This document shows, piece after piece, positions 8,046 to 16,954 of a stretch of DNA of 64,000 nucleotides; positions within the stretch are counted from its first letter, which is position 1, and the number at the start of each line of letters is the position of its first letter. The translations under genes and the position numbers were made by a program. Where the stretch lies: NCBI RefSeq assembly GCF_014647675.1, contig NZ_BMPQ01000031.1:1-64000 (forward strand), read 5' to 3'. Source of the stretch: Streptomyces flaveus. GTDB lineage: Bacteria > Actinomycetota > Actinomycetes > Streptomycetales > Streptomycetaceae. A model generated the notes under the pieces. The model saw nothing but the letters and a program-made list of their open reading frames with translations. It had not been told where the DNA came from and did not search any database.

Positions 8046-8941
8046 GCCTCGCTCCCCGGATCGTCCTCGTCCACCGCGTCACGGAGTACGAGGAGTTGGT
8101 GGCCCGGCACGGCACGCACGGCCAGGCCGCGTTCTTCCTCTCCTCCCGTGGCCGGGACATCCAGGAGATCGCCGAACGCCACCGCCGGACGCGACAGGCG
8201 CTGACGGAGGTGACCTCGGCCATCCCCCTGACCTGGCGTCAGACCCGCGTGGAACGAACCGACCTGGACCGCTTCCTGTTCGCCCCCGAGGACGTCGTGG
8301 TCGTGGTCGGACAGGACGGGCTGGTGGCGAACGTCGCCAAGTACCTCGCCGGGCAGCCGGTGGTCGGCATCGACACCGACCCCCGCCGCAATCCGGGCGT
8401 CCTGGTGCGCCATCGCCCCGAGGACGCGGGCAAGTTGTTCGCGTTCACGCAATCCGGAAGGAGCGACTTCGACGAACTCACCATGGTCGAGGCCGTCGCC
8501 GACGACACACAGCGGCTCGTGGCGCTGAACGAGATCTACCTGGGTGCCGCCGGCCACCAGACGGCCCGATACCGCCTGGGCCTCGAGGACGACGGGGGTG
8601 TCGTCGAGGCCCAGGCCTCCTCCGGGGTGATCGTCGGCACCGGGACCGGGGCGACCGGATGGATCCGGTCCGTGTGGCAGGAACGGGGCACGCGGCTGCG
8701 GTTGCCCGACCCCACCGAGGAACGGCTGCTGTGGTTCGTGCGGGAGGCCTGGCCGTCCCCGGCCACCGGTACGTCACTGGTGGCCGGGGAACTCGCCGCC
8801 GCGACCAGTCTCCGCCTCACCGTCGAGTCCGAGCGGCTGGTCGCCTTCGGGGACGGGATGGAGACGGACGCGGTCGAGCTGACCTGGGGGCAGACGGTCC
8901 GGGTGGGCGTGCGCCGGGAGCGGCTGCGGCTGGTCTGCTGA
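8042..8941 (+). CDS. NAD(+)/NADH kinase-like protein
   Basis: 299 residues resembling the ATP-NAD kinase fold: VVVVGQDGLVANVAKYLAGQPVVGIDTDP fits the GGDG-loop region of NAD kinases, and SGVIVGTGTGATGW fits the conserved C-terminal TGSTA-like loop. The GGDG motif reads GQDG, so the first-step chemistry may be altered. The GTG start overlaps the SPFH stop. This is not the housekeeping NAD kinase by length or motif. A nucleotide-binding partner of the SPFH protein is the best inference. Confidence 0.75.
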   Translation: MSLAPRIVLVHRVTEYEELVARHGTHGQAAFFLSSRGRDIQEIAERHRRTRQALTEVTSAIPLTWRQTRVERTDLDRFLFAPEDVVVVVGQDGLVANVAKYLAGQPVVGIDTDPRRNPGVLVRHRPEDAGKLFAFTQSGRSDFDELTMVEAVADDTQRLVALNEIYLGAAGHQTARYRLGLEDDGGVVEAQASSGVIVGTGTGATGWIRSVWQERGTRLRLPDPTEERLLWFVREAWPSPATGTSLVAGELAAATSLRLTVESERLVAFGDGMETDAVELTWGQTVRVGVRRERLRLVC

Positions 8942-8949
8942 CCTGACCG

Positions 8950-11529
8950 TCACAGCCGCGGGTCCACCGGCTCCGACTCCAGCGCCAGCACCCCGAACAC
9001 CGCCTCGTGCACCCGCCACAGCGGCTCGCCCTCCGCCAGGCGGTCCAGGGCCTCCAGACCCAGCGCGTACTCACGGATCGCCAGCGAGCGCTTGTGGTTG
9101 AGGAAGCGGCCCCGGAGGCGGTCGAGGTTCTCCGGGCGCGTGTACTCCGGGCCGTAGATGACCCGGAGGTACTCGCGGCCCCGGCACTTGATGCCGGGCT
9201 GGACCAGCCGACCCTCACCTCCCCCACTCTCGGCTTCGCTCGAGCGGGGGGACCCCCACCGCACCACGGCATTCACCGGCTTGACGACCATGCCCTCGCC
9301 GCCGCGCCCTGTCATCTCCAGCCACCAGTCGACACCGGCCCGCACCGAGTCCGGGTCAGCCGTGTCGACGAACAGCCGTCGCGTGGTCTGCAGCAGCCCG
9401 GACGCGTCGCTCGACACGAAGCGGTCGATCAGCGCGAGCTGTTCGTCGTGCGGCAGCGCGGCCAGGCTCCGCCCCTGCACGGCGAGGATCTGGAAGGGCG
9501 CGAGCCGCACACCTTCCAGACCGGACGTGGTCCAGCAGTACCGCCGGTACGCCTCGGTGAACGCGGCGGCGTCCGCGGCCCGTTCCCGCTGCTTCACCAG
9601 CAGGTCCTGTACGTCGACACCCCGCGCCGCCGCCCCTTCGAGCGCGGCGACCGCACCCGGGAACACGGCCCCGGAAGCGGCCCCGACAGCGGCGTACTGA
9701 CTACGCAGCAGCCCGGACGCCTTGAGCGACCACGGCATCAACTCCGCGTCCAGCAGCACCCAGTCGGTGGCCAGCTCCTCCCACAGCCCGGCCTCGGTGA
9801 CGGCGCTGCGCACCCGCCCGAGGATCTCCTCGGTGACCGCGGGGTCATCGAAGAAGGGGCGCCCGGTGCGGGTGTAGAGCGAGCCGGTCGGCCCGTCCAC
9901 CCCGAAGCGCTCACGCGCCGCATCCGCGTCCCGGCACACCAGCGCCACCGCCCGCGAGCCCATGTGCTTCTCCTCGCACACGACCCGCGCGACACCGTCC
10001 GCCGCGTACTGGGCGAAGGCCTCGGCCGGGTGCTCCAAGTAGCCCTCCACACGCGAGGTCGCCGTCGGCGCCATCGTCGGCGGCAGGTACGGCAGCAGCC
10101 GCGGGTCCACGGCGAAACGGCTCATGACCTCGAGGGCCGCCGCCGCGTTCTCCTCGCGGACCGACACCCGGCCCGCGTGGCGGGTCTCCACGACCCGACG
10201 CCCGTGCACGTCCGCGAGGTCCAGCGGCCGCCCGTCGTGACCGCCGGGTGCCTCGGTCCGCAGCGGCTTCGTCGGCTCGTACCAGACCCGCTCGGCCGGT
10301 ACGTCGACGAGCTCGCGCTCCGGCCAGCGCAGTGCGGTCAGCTTGCCGCCGAAGACGGCGCCGGTGTCCAGGCAGATGGTGTTGTTCAGCCAGGTCGCGG
10401 TGGGCACGGGAGTGTGGCCGTACACGACCGCCGCGCGGCCCCGGTACTCCTCCGCCCACGGGTAGCGCACCGGCAGCCCGAACTCGTCCGTCTCGCCGGT
10501 GGTGTCGCCGTACAGCGCGTGCGAGCGCACCCTGCCCGACGTACGGCCGTGGTACTTCTCGGGCAGACCGGCGTGGCAGACGACGAGCCGACCGCCGTCG
10601 AGCACGTAGTGGCTGACGAGCCCGTCGATGAACTCCCGTACCTGCTTCTTGAACTCCTCGCTCTGCCCCTCCATCTGCTCGATCGTCTCGGCGAGCCCGT
10701 GCGTGTGCTGGACCTTGCGGCCCTTGAGGTGACGCCCGTACTTGTTCTCGTGGTTGCCGGGCACGCACAGCGCGTCGCCCGACGCGACCATGGACATCAC
10801 ACGGCGCAGCACGCCCGGGGAGTCGGGGCCGCGGTCGACGAGGTCGCCGACGAACACGGCCGTACGGCCCTCGGGGTGGACTCCGTCCACGTAGCCCAAC
10901 TTGCCGAGCAGCAACTCCAGTTCGGAGCCGCAGCCGTGGATGTCGCCGATGATGTCGAACGGGCCGGTGAGGTGGGTCAGGTCGTTGAACCGCTTCTCGG
11001 TGCGGATCTCCGCGCTCTCGATCTCCTCCACTCCGCGCAGGATGTGCACCTTGCGGAAGCCCTCGCGCTCCAAGTGCCGCAGGGAGCGCCGCAGTTCGCG
11101 GATGTGCCGCTGGATGACGCGACGTGGCATGCCGGCCCGGTCCTCGCGCGCGGCGTTGCGCTCGGCGCACACCTCCTCCGGTACGTCGAGCACGATCGCG
11201 ATGGGCAACACGTCGTACTTCTTGGCCAGTTCGACCAGCTGCTTGCGGCTCTCCTGCTGCACGCTGGTCGCGTCGACCACGGTGCGCCGGCCCGCCGCGA
11301 GCCGCTTGCCCGCGATGTAGTGGAGTACGTCGAAGGCGTCCCCGCTGGCGCTCTGGTCGTTCTCGTCGTCGGCGACGAGGCCGCGGCAGAAGTCGGACGA
11401 GATCACCTCGGTCGGCTTGAAGTGCCGGCGGGCGAAGGTGGACTTGCCCGAGCCGGAGGCGCCGATGAGCACGACGAGGGAGAGGTCGGTGACGGGCAGA
11501 GTACGACCCTTGGTGTCATTGCTGGTCAT
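8950..11529 (-). CDS. pnkp: Polynucleotide kinase-phosphatase-ligase Pnkp (RNA repair)
   Basis: 859 residues with three modules in order. Kinase: P-loop GASGSGKST and RNAAREDRAGMPRRV. Calcineurin-like 2',3' phosphatase: GDIHGCGSELE, GDLVDRGPDS, GNHENKYG, YGHTPVP. C-terminal ligase/adenylyltransferase: EEKHMGSRA with the AMP-accepting Lys at ~521, then GEGMVVKP. Pnkp heals and seals cleaved RNA ends with Hen1. ATG 11529 overlaps the hen1 stop by four bases (ATGA). The ligase domain carries an in-frame insertion of about 13-16 residues (WGSPRSSEAESGGGEG) right after MVVKPVNAVVR, encoded by a dispersed repeat; it may perturb motif V. Confidence 0.96.
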   Translation of the reverse strand: MTSNDTKGRTLPVTDLSLVVLIGASGSGKSTFARRHFKPTEVISSDFCRGLVADDENDQSASGDAFDVLHYIAGKRLAAGRRTVVDATSVQQESRKQLVELAKKYDVLPIAIVLDVPEEVCAERNAAREDRAGMPRRVIQRHIRELRRSLRHLEREGFRKVHILRGVEEIESAEIRTEKRFNDLTHLTGPFDIIGDIHGCGSELELLLGKLGYVDGVHPEGRTAVFVGDLVDRGPDSPGVLRRVMSMVASGDALCVPGNHENKYGRHLKGRKVQHTHGLAETIEQMEGQSEEFKKQVREFIDGLVSHYVLDGGRLVVCHAGLPEKYHGRTSGRVRSHALYGDTTGETDEFGLPVRYPWAEEYRGRAAVVYGHTPVPTATWLNNTICLDTGAVFGGKLTALRWPERELVDVPAERVWYEPTKPLRTEAPGGHDGRPLDLADVHGRRVVETRHAGRVSVREENAAAALEVMSRFAVDPRLLPYLPPTMAPTATSRVEGYLEHPAEAFAQYAADGVARVVCEEKHMGSRAVALVCRDADAARERFGVDGPTGSLYTRTGRPFFDDPAVTEEILGRVRSAVTEAGLWEELATDWVLLDAELMPWSLKASGLLRSQYAAVGAASGAVFPGAVAALEGAAARGVDVQDLLVKQRERAADAAAFTEAYRRYCWTTSGLEGVRLAPFQILAVQGRSLAALPHDEQLALIDRFVSSDASGLLQTTRRLFVDTADPDSVRAGVDWWLEMTGRGGEGMVVKPVNAVVRWGSPRSSEAESGGGEGRLVQPGIKCRGREYLRVIYGPEYTRPENLDRLRGRFLNHKRSLAIREYALGLEALDRLAEGEPLWRVHEAVFGVLALESEPVDPRL
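9221..9258. repeat. Dispersed GGGGGTCCCCC/CTCGAGCG repeat inside pnkp
   Basis: A 38-bp element containing CCCCCACTCTCGGCTTCGCT followed by CGAGCGGGGGGACCCCCA. It shares GGGGGTCCCCC and GAGAGTGGGGG with the array at 386-480. Here it lies in coding DNA and reads in frame on the minus strand, inserting residues between Pnkp motif V (MVVKP) and LVQPGIKCRG. Confidence 0.8.
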
Positions 11530-12995
11530 GCGGCCTTCTCCTCCTTCGCTGCTTTCGTCGTGAATATCGTGAAGACGGCCATCTGAGTCGGCGGACCCAC
11601 CTCGGGGTCCTCTGGTCCGACGGGCACGAACTCCACGTCGTATCCGTGCCGTTCGGCCACCGCCCGCGCCCAGGTACGGAACTCCTCGCGCGTCCACTCG
11701 AAGCGGTGGTCGCCGTGCCGGACATGTCCGGCCGGGAGGGTCTCCCAGCGGACGTTGTACTCGACGTTCGGCGTCGTCACGAGGACGGTCCTCGGGCGGG
11801 CGGAGCCGAACACGGCGTACTCCAGGGCGGACAGCCGCGGCAGGTCGACGTGCTCGATGACCTCGCTGAGCACGGCGGCGTCGTACCCCTTGAGCCGAGT
11901 GTCGGTGTACGCGAGCGAGCCCTGCATGAGCTTCACCCGCTCGGCCCGCCGCTCCCCCATCCGCTCCAGCTTGAGCCGCCGCGAGGCGATGGTGAGCGCG
12001 CGCATCGACACATCGACACCGACGATCTCGGTGAACCGGATGTCCTTCAGCAGCTCCTGCACCAACTGGCCCTGTCCGCAGCCGAGATCGAGCACCCGCC
12101 CGGCCCCGGCGGCCCGCAGCGCCTCGACGATCGCGTCCCGCCGCCGCACGGCGAGCGGTACCGGCTTCTCGTCCGTGTCCTGCGTCTCGTCGATGGCGTT
12201 GTCGATCTCCTCGACGTCGCTGTCGTCCGCCTCCGCCAGCCGGACGAGTTCCAGTCGCTCCATGGCCTGCCGCGTCAGCGACCAACGGCGGGACAGATAG
12301 CGGCTGGTGATCAGCTTGTGCTCCGGGTGCTCCGGCAGCCAGCCCTCGCCGGCCCGCAGCAGCTTGTCGACCTCGTCGGTCGCGACCCAGTAGTGCTTGG
12401 CGTCGTCGAGGACGGGGAGGAGGACGTACAGGTGCCGCAGGGCTTCGGCCAGCCGCAGTTCGCCTTCGAGTACGAGGCTTACGTAGCGGGACTCGCCCCA
12501 CTCCGGGAACTCGGCGTCCAGCGCGACGGGTTCCGCCGTCACCGTCCAGCCGAGCGGTTCGAAGAGATTGCGGACGAGCTCGGCGCCGCCTCGGGCGGGC
12601 AGTGCGGGCACTTCGATGCGCAACGGCCTTGCCTGCTCCGGGAGTTCGGGCCTGGCGTGGCACGTTCCCTTCATCGCGCTGGAGAACACGCTGCTCAGCG
12701 CCACGGCGAGCAGTGACGAGGCGGCGTACGGCCGGTCGTTGACGTACTGCGCGAGCGCGGCGTCCGGCGCTCCCCCACGCCCCTTGCCCTTGCCGCGCCG
12801 CACCAGCGCCACCGCGTCGACCTCCAGCAGCAGCGCGGCCGTGCAGCGCTCGGGGCTCGCCTCGGGGTAGAGGACGTGCGCCTTGCCGTAGGAGGTGGAG
12901 AACGCCTGCGCCTTGTCGGGGTGCTTGTGCAGCAGGAAACCGAGGTCGGTCGCCGGGCGCTCTGGGGTGCCGTTGGTACTGATCGTCAGGAACAC
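11526..12995 (-). CDS. hen1: 3'-terminal RNA ribose 2'-O-methyltransferase Hen1
   Basis: 489 residues. The N-terminal half is the bacterial Hen1 N domain (FLTISTNGTPERPATDLGF opening, then the KHPDKAQ block). The C-terminal half is a SAM methyltransferase: VLDLGCGQGQLVQELL, GVDVSMRAL, the metal-binding SEVIEHVDLPRL (E-x-x-E-H), TTPNVEYNV and GDHRFEW. Hen1 2'-O-methylates the 3' end during Pnkp repair so that the sealed RNA resists re-cleavage by ribotoxins. GTG 12995 is chosen because homologues start at FLTIST and GAGG stands 11 bases upstream. The frame stays open upstream to 13154. Forms a two-gene operon with pnkp. Confidence 0.95.
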   Translation of the reverse strand: MFLTISTNGTPERPATDLGFLLHKHPDKAQAFSTSYGKAHVLYPEASPERCTAALLLEVDAVALVRRGKGKGRGGAPDAALAQYVNDRPYAASSLLAVALSSVFSSAMKGTCHARPELPEQARPLRIEVPALPARGGAELVRNLFEPLGWTVTAEPVALDAEFPEWGESRYVSLVLEGELRLAEALRHLYVLLPVLDDAKHYWVATDEVDKLLRAGEGWLPEHPEHKLITSRYLSRRWSLTRQAMERLELVRLAEADDSDVEEIDNAIDETQDTDEKPVPLAVRRRDAIVEALRAAGAGRVLDLGCGQGQLVQELLKDIRFTEIVGVDVSMRALTIASRRLKLERMGERRAERVKLMQGSLAYTDTRLKGYDAAVLSEVIEHVDLPRLSALEYAVFGSARPRTVLVTTPNVEYNVRWETLPAGHVRHGDHRFEWTREEFRTWARAVAERHGYDVEFVPVGPEDPEVGPPTQMAVFTIFTTKAAKEEKAA

Positions 12996-13346
12996 GGTGG
13001 TCTGCCTCGAAACGTCTTTCAGAACCGCTTCTGAACTGCGGAAATCGGGGGCGCCGCCGTCCGGCACCGTGCACAACGTACAGCGAACCTCTCCGGAGAA
13101 GTCAGGCATTTTCCGTCTTCCGCGTACGGCAGGTGAGCGGCTCTCGGACTGCACGCGGACGGTTTCCGGGCCGTACGAGCAGGGCTTCCGCGCCGTACGC
13201 GGACGGCTTCCGGGCCCTTCCGGGCCGATCGGACTGGACGTCTGGCCGATCGGCCCGGGCCCTTGGCCGGTCGGCCGACGCGACGGCGTGCGGTGTCCGT
13301 CTAGCGTCGGTCTCGTCCGGCCACCACAGCCCGAGGGGAACGTTCA
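12996..13346. other. Divergent spacer between hen1 and the ClpN-like gene
   Basis: No gene is supported. The middle (13160-13280) is built from imperfect repeats of GGCTTCCG, GGGCCGTACG and GGCCGATCGG; GGGCCGATCGG (13220-13230) and GGCCGATCGGCCCGGGCCC (13244-13262) give several nested palindromes. The hen1 promoter and the promoter of the ClpN-like gene must lie here, but no confident -10 was recognised. Confidence 0.4.
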
Positions 13347-14615
13347 ATGCACCAGCGACCGACGACCGGAGCACACGCCGACGCCACGGCCATGGCCGTA
13401 CTGGCCGGAGCGCCCACGGAGTTCGAGCTCGACGTCATGGATCTGCTCGTAAAGGCACTGCGCGAGGCCGTCAAGCTCGAGTCACCGGCTGTGGGCACCG
13501 AACACCTGCTGTCCGCACTCGTGATGGGGGAGACGGAGGCCGGTTCGGCGATCGCCCCCGGGATACGGAAGGCCGGCTCGCTCAGCGGCCTGGTCTCGGG
13601 CCGGGCCGGGAGCGGTGGAGCGGGTTGGGCGAACGACGACGGGGACGGCGGCACACCGGTCGAGGCCACCGACGAGGACGAGGCCGAGGTCACCGCCACC
13701 TGGCGCGAGGCACAGTGGCGCCTCGGGCTCGAGACCGGCGCATCACGTGGCTCGCACAAGACGAAGGGACCGGCCGGGGAGAGCGGCCGGCCTCTGCCCG
13801 TGATGACCGACGCGACGCGGATGTGCCTGCTGCTCGCGCTCAGGTCGGCCCGCACCGAAGGGACGGTCGCGGTGCGCTGCCGGCACGTGGCGCGGGCCCT
13901 GCTGAACCTGCCGGCGAGCCGGGCCCGGGAGGCACTGGTCGTGGAGAGGCTGGACCTGGCCGCCGCGGCCACGGCACTCGACGCACTGGACGCGAGGGCC
14001 TCGGCGGAGACCGAGGGACCGGAATCGCGTGGCGTCCTGCTTCTCCGCCGGGCCGGCACGCTGGGCAAGAGCGGCAACCGCCTGTCCCGCGCGATAACGT
14101 CGTGGACCTCAGGGGCGTCCGTCTACGGCTCACCGGTGATGTTCGCGGTGACCGGCGAGGCCGCACGGCAAGCGGCACGCTACGGGCGCGGCGAGACGGA
14201 GCCCGTGGACCTCCTGCTGGGAATCCTGGCCCTGGACCGGGCCCTGGCCGTTGCCGGACGGTCACTGCCCGAGGATCTGGCATCCGTCAGCACGGCCGCC
14301 GAACTGTTGCGCCGGCACGGCGTACGGCACGGGTCCCTGGCCCGTTCGGCGACCATCAGCACAGTGGTCGACTCGGGCGCCCACACACGTCTCTCCGACT
14401 CCGCCCAGCAGGCCAAGGCGGCCGCGCAGCTCATCGCCGCCGAGCAGGGTTCGCCCACGGTCGGTACGGCCCACCTGCTGGCCGCGCTGCTCGAAGCACC
14501 CGCGGTGGACGCGGAGGCGGGCGACGAGGGCCGCACGGTCGGACGGCTGCTGGCCGCCGAGCACGTGGACATCGCCGCGTTGCGGGCGGAGCTGGGTCCG
14601 CGGTCGGGCGCGTGA
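13347..14615 (+). CDS. ClpN (Clp R) repeat protein without an AAA+ domain
   Basis: 422 residues. Several half-repeats resemble the Clp N-terminal substrate/adaptor domain: AVGTEHLLSALVM (residues ~48-60), EPVDLLLGILALDRALA (~285) and PTVGTAHLLAALLEAPAV (~375). There is no Walker A or B motif, so it cannot unfold proteins by itself. GAGGGGAA stands 6-7 bases before the ATG. An acidic linker (residues ~90-115) separates the repeats. It sits just upstream of a NarL-type sensor and regulator on the same strand. Possible roles are as a Clp adaptor or competitor, or as a ligand-sensing module; both are inference. Confidence 0.7.
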   Translation: MHQRPTTGAHADATAMAVLAGAPTEFELDVMDLLVKALREAVKLESPAVGTEHLLSALVMGETEAGSAIAPGIRKAGSLSGLVSGRAGSGGAGWANDDGDGGTPVEATDEDEAEVTATWREAQWRLGLETGASRGSHKTKGPAGESGRPLPVMTDATRMCLLLALRSARTEGTVAVRCRHVARALLNLPASRAREALVVERLDLAAAATALDALDARASAETEGPESRGVLLLRRAGTLGKSGNRLSRAITSWTSGASVYGSPVMFAVTGEAARQAARYGRGETEPVDLLLGILALDRALAVAGRSLPEDLASVSTAAELLRRHGVRHGSLARSATISTVVDSGAHTRLSDSAQQAKAAAQLIAAEQGSPTVGTAHLLAALLEAPAVDAEAGDEGRTVGRLLAAEHVDIAALRAELGPRSGA

Positions 14616-14700
14616 CATCAGGGCGCCGCCGGGCAGCGGCCGTCCCTGCCGCGGCTACCGTTCCCTCCGGCGGATCCGTGGTGCCGGGGCAGAGGTGAGT

Positions 14701-16176
14701 ATGAGTCAAGTGACGGAAGACGAACGGCAGGTGGCCGGGCCTCCGGGGCGCGGACCGCGTGCTGCGGCACGGCGGCTGCGTCGCGAGGCGGCCGAGACCC
14801 TGACCGCGATACGCGCCGTACCACGCCGTACGGTCCGCGCGGAGATCCTCGTGTGCGCCCTCACGGCGGCCTTCGGACTGATCCCGCTGCTGCTGGTGCG
14901 TCCGGAACGGCCGGTTCTCGCGGTCCTTGAGGCGCTGTGGGCGACGCTGCTCATGGCGGCGCGGCGCGGTCGGCCGGTCGCCGCGGTCCTGTGCACCTCT
15001 CCGCTGCTCCTGGGTGTCAACGTGTGGATGCTGCCGGTGGCGCCGATCGTCGTGCTGTCCGCCACCCGTCGTATCGCACCACCTCGGCGGGCCTGGCGGG
15101 TCGTCGGTGCGGCCTGCGCCGCGACCGGTGTCCTGACCGTTGCCCTGGACCTGTTCCGGTGGGAGACCCTGCCGACGAAACTGGCCGAGAACGCGATCTC
15201 CGCGGTGCTCCTCCTGCTACTCCCGGCCCTGGCCGGCACCCTGCTGGGCCGGCGCCGGCCCCTGGTCGACCTGCTGCGGGAGCGCAACACCTATCTGGAA
15301 CAGACCCGTACGCTGACCGACGCGGCGGCCCGGATGGAGGAACGGACCCGGATCGCGGGCGAGATGCACGATCTGCTGGGCCACCGGCTGAGCCTGATCT
15401 CGGTGCACGCGGGGGCGCTGGAAATGGCCGCCGCGCGGCAGGCACCTCCCCTCGCGGGACAGGCGGAACTGCTGCGCACGACCGCGGGCACTGCCATGGA
15501 GGAGCTGCGCGAGATCCTCGGTGTCCTGCGGCACACGGACCTGGCGGACGAGACCGGGAGCGACCGCGGGACGCGTGAGGACATCACCGCTCTGGTGACC
15601 CAGTCACAGCAGGCGGACGGCGGCCGGATCGAGTTGGACTGGTCGGTTCCCGACACGGTCGAGGTCGAGGCCCGTACCCGGCAGGCGATCCACCGGGTGG
15701 TCCGCGAAGGTCTGACGAACGTGCTGAAACACGCGTCCGGCGCGCCCACCAGGGTGGAGGTCAGGGCCACGGCCGATGGGATCGAGGTGTCCGTCACCAA
15801 CGCGGTGCCGCTCGTCGCCCGCCGCTCCCACGGAGGAACTCACAGCGGTTTGGCCGGTCTTCAGGAGCGGATCTCGTTGCTCGGCGGCACCTTCGCGGCG
15901 GGCCCCCTGACGGACGGCGGCTTCCGCGTGGCGGCGTGGCTGCCGTCCCGGACGAACAGGCCCCTGCCCACTCCTTCGCAGGCTGCCGCGGTGCCGCCCC
16001 CTCATGCCCCCTTCCCTCCTTCCCGCACCACCGAGCGGGAAGGGTCCCGCGCCCCGATGTCGGCCGAGGTGCTGACCTGGCCGCGTGTCCTCGGAGCGGG
16101 CTGCGCGGCGGCGCTCGTGGTGCTGCCGACGGCGGGTTTCCTCGTCGTACTGCTGATCACGGCGGCCCTAAGATGA
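14701..16176 (+). CDS. Sensor histidine kinase, NarL/DesK type
   Basis: 491 residues. About five hydrophobic segments (residues ~50-190) form the membrane sensor; then come a DHp domain with H-box GEMHDLLGHRLSLISVHAG (phospho-His ~223) and a HATPase domain (VREGLTNVLKHASG; GLAGLQERISLLGG). After the ATPase, a Pro/Arg-rich linker leads to one more hydrophobic segment (VLGAGCAAALVVLPTAGFLV) at the extreme C terminus, which is unusual. ATG 14701 has GAGG 4-5 bases upstream. The stop lies 4 bases before the response-regulator start. Confidence 0.9.
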   Translation: MSQVTEDERQVAGPPGRGPRAAARRLRREAAETLTAIRAVPRRTVRAEILVCALTAAFGLIPLLLVRPERPVLAVLEALWATLLMAARRGRPVAAVLCTSPLLLGVNVWMLPVAPIVVLSATRRIAPPRRAWRVVGAACAATGVLTVALDLFRWETLPTKLAENAISAVLLLLLPALAGTLLGRRRPLVDLLRERNTYLEQTRTLTDAAARMEERTRIAGEMHDLLGHRLSLISVHAGALEMAAARQAPPLAGQAELLRTTAGTAMEELREILGVLRHTDLADETGSDRGTREDITALVTQSQQADGGRIELDWSVPDTVEVEARTRQAIHRVVREGLTNVLKHASGAPTRVEVRATADGIEVSVTNAVPLVARRSHGGTHSGLAGLQERISLLGGTFAAGPLTDGGFRVAAWLPSRTNRPLPTPSQAAAVPPPHAPFPPSRTTEREGSRAPMSAEVLTWPRVLGAGCAAALVVLPTAGFLVVLLITAALR

Positions 16177-16180
16177 GCTG

Positions 16181-16834
16181 ATGATCCGAGTCCTCATCGC
16201 CGACGACGAGGCCCTGATGCGCGTCGGAATCCGGCTGATCCTGGAGAACGCCGAGGACATCGAGGTCGTGGCCGAGGCGGGCGACGGTCTCGAAGCCGCC
16301 GCGGCCTGCCGCTCCCAGGACATCGATGTCGCCCTGCTCGACATCCAGATGCCGACCAGGGACGGAATCGCGGCCGCCGAGGACATCGCCCGCATCTCGC
16401 CCCGTACGTACGTCGTGATGCTGACGGCGTTCGGCGAGGAGGCGAGCGTGACGCGCGCCCTGCGGGCCGGGGCGAGCGGCTATCTCCTCAAGGACACCGG
16501 CCCCTCCGAACTGATCCGTGCCGTGCAGCTCGCCGCGAAGGGCGAACCGGTGCTGGCGCCCCGCATCACCCGCCAACTGCTGGACCGTCATGTGCAGTCC
16601 GGCCGTGACACCGAGGCCGCCCTGCGCAGGACGGAGGAACTGACGCCGGCCGAACGGGAGGTCCTGCGGCTGCTCGGCACGGGCCTGTCGAACGCGGAGA
16701 TCGCCGACCAGCTGTATCTGAGCGCCGGCACGGTCAAGGCGCACATCAGCCGGATCCTGACCCGCACGGGCTGCGCCAACCGCGTACAGGCCGCCGTCCT
16801 GGCCCACGACGCCGGACTGCTCGACGACCGCTGA
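16181..16834 (+). CDS. Response regulator, NarL/LuxR family
   Basis: 217 residues. Receiver domain with ADDEALMRVG, phospho-Asp in VALLDIQMPTRDG, T in MLTAFG and K in YLLKDTGPSE. C-terminal LuxR helix-turn-helix: LTPAEREVLRLLGTGLSNAE and GTVKAHISRIL. It is the partner of the preceding kinase (4-base gap). Targets cannot be read from sequence; the upstream ClpN-like gene is the nearest candidate. Confidence 0.93.
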   Translation: MIRVLIADDEALMRVGIRLILENAEDIEVVAEAGDGLEAAAACRSQDIDVALLDIQMPTRDGIAAAEDIARISPRTYVVMLTAFGEEASVTRALRAGASGYLLKDTGPSELIRAVQLAAKGEPVLAPRITRQLLDRHVQSGRDTEAALRRTEELTPAEREVLRLLGTGLSNAEIADQLYLSAGTVKAHISRILTRTGCANRVQAAVLAHDAGLLDDR

Positions 16835-16954
16835 GCCGTGACCAGGTCCGCCCCACTCCCGGTCGGCAGGCGTCCGCCGACCAGGAGCGGGATACCCCGG
16901 ACACCGGGAGACCCGGAGGCCCGGAGACCGGGACGAGCTTGCGGTGGTCGTCGG

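Noticed and set aside
9007..11586. 859-codon plus-strand frame opposite pnkp
   Set aside because: His/Arg/Gly-rich composition and no motif or ribosome-binding site; antisense shadow typical of high-GC DNA.
8950..13074. A single 1374-codon minus-strand frame spanning pnkp and hen1
   Set aside because: Pnkp starts at ATG 11529 with a clear overlap with hen1; the upstream part is an out-of-frame shadow of hen1.
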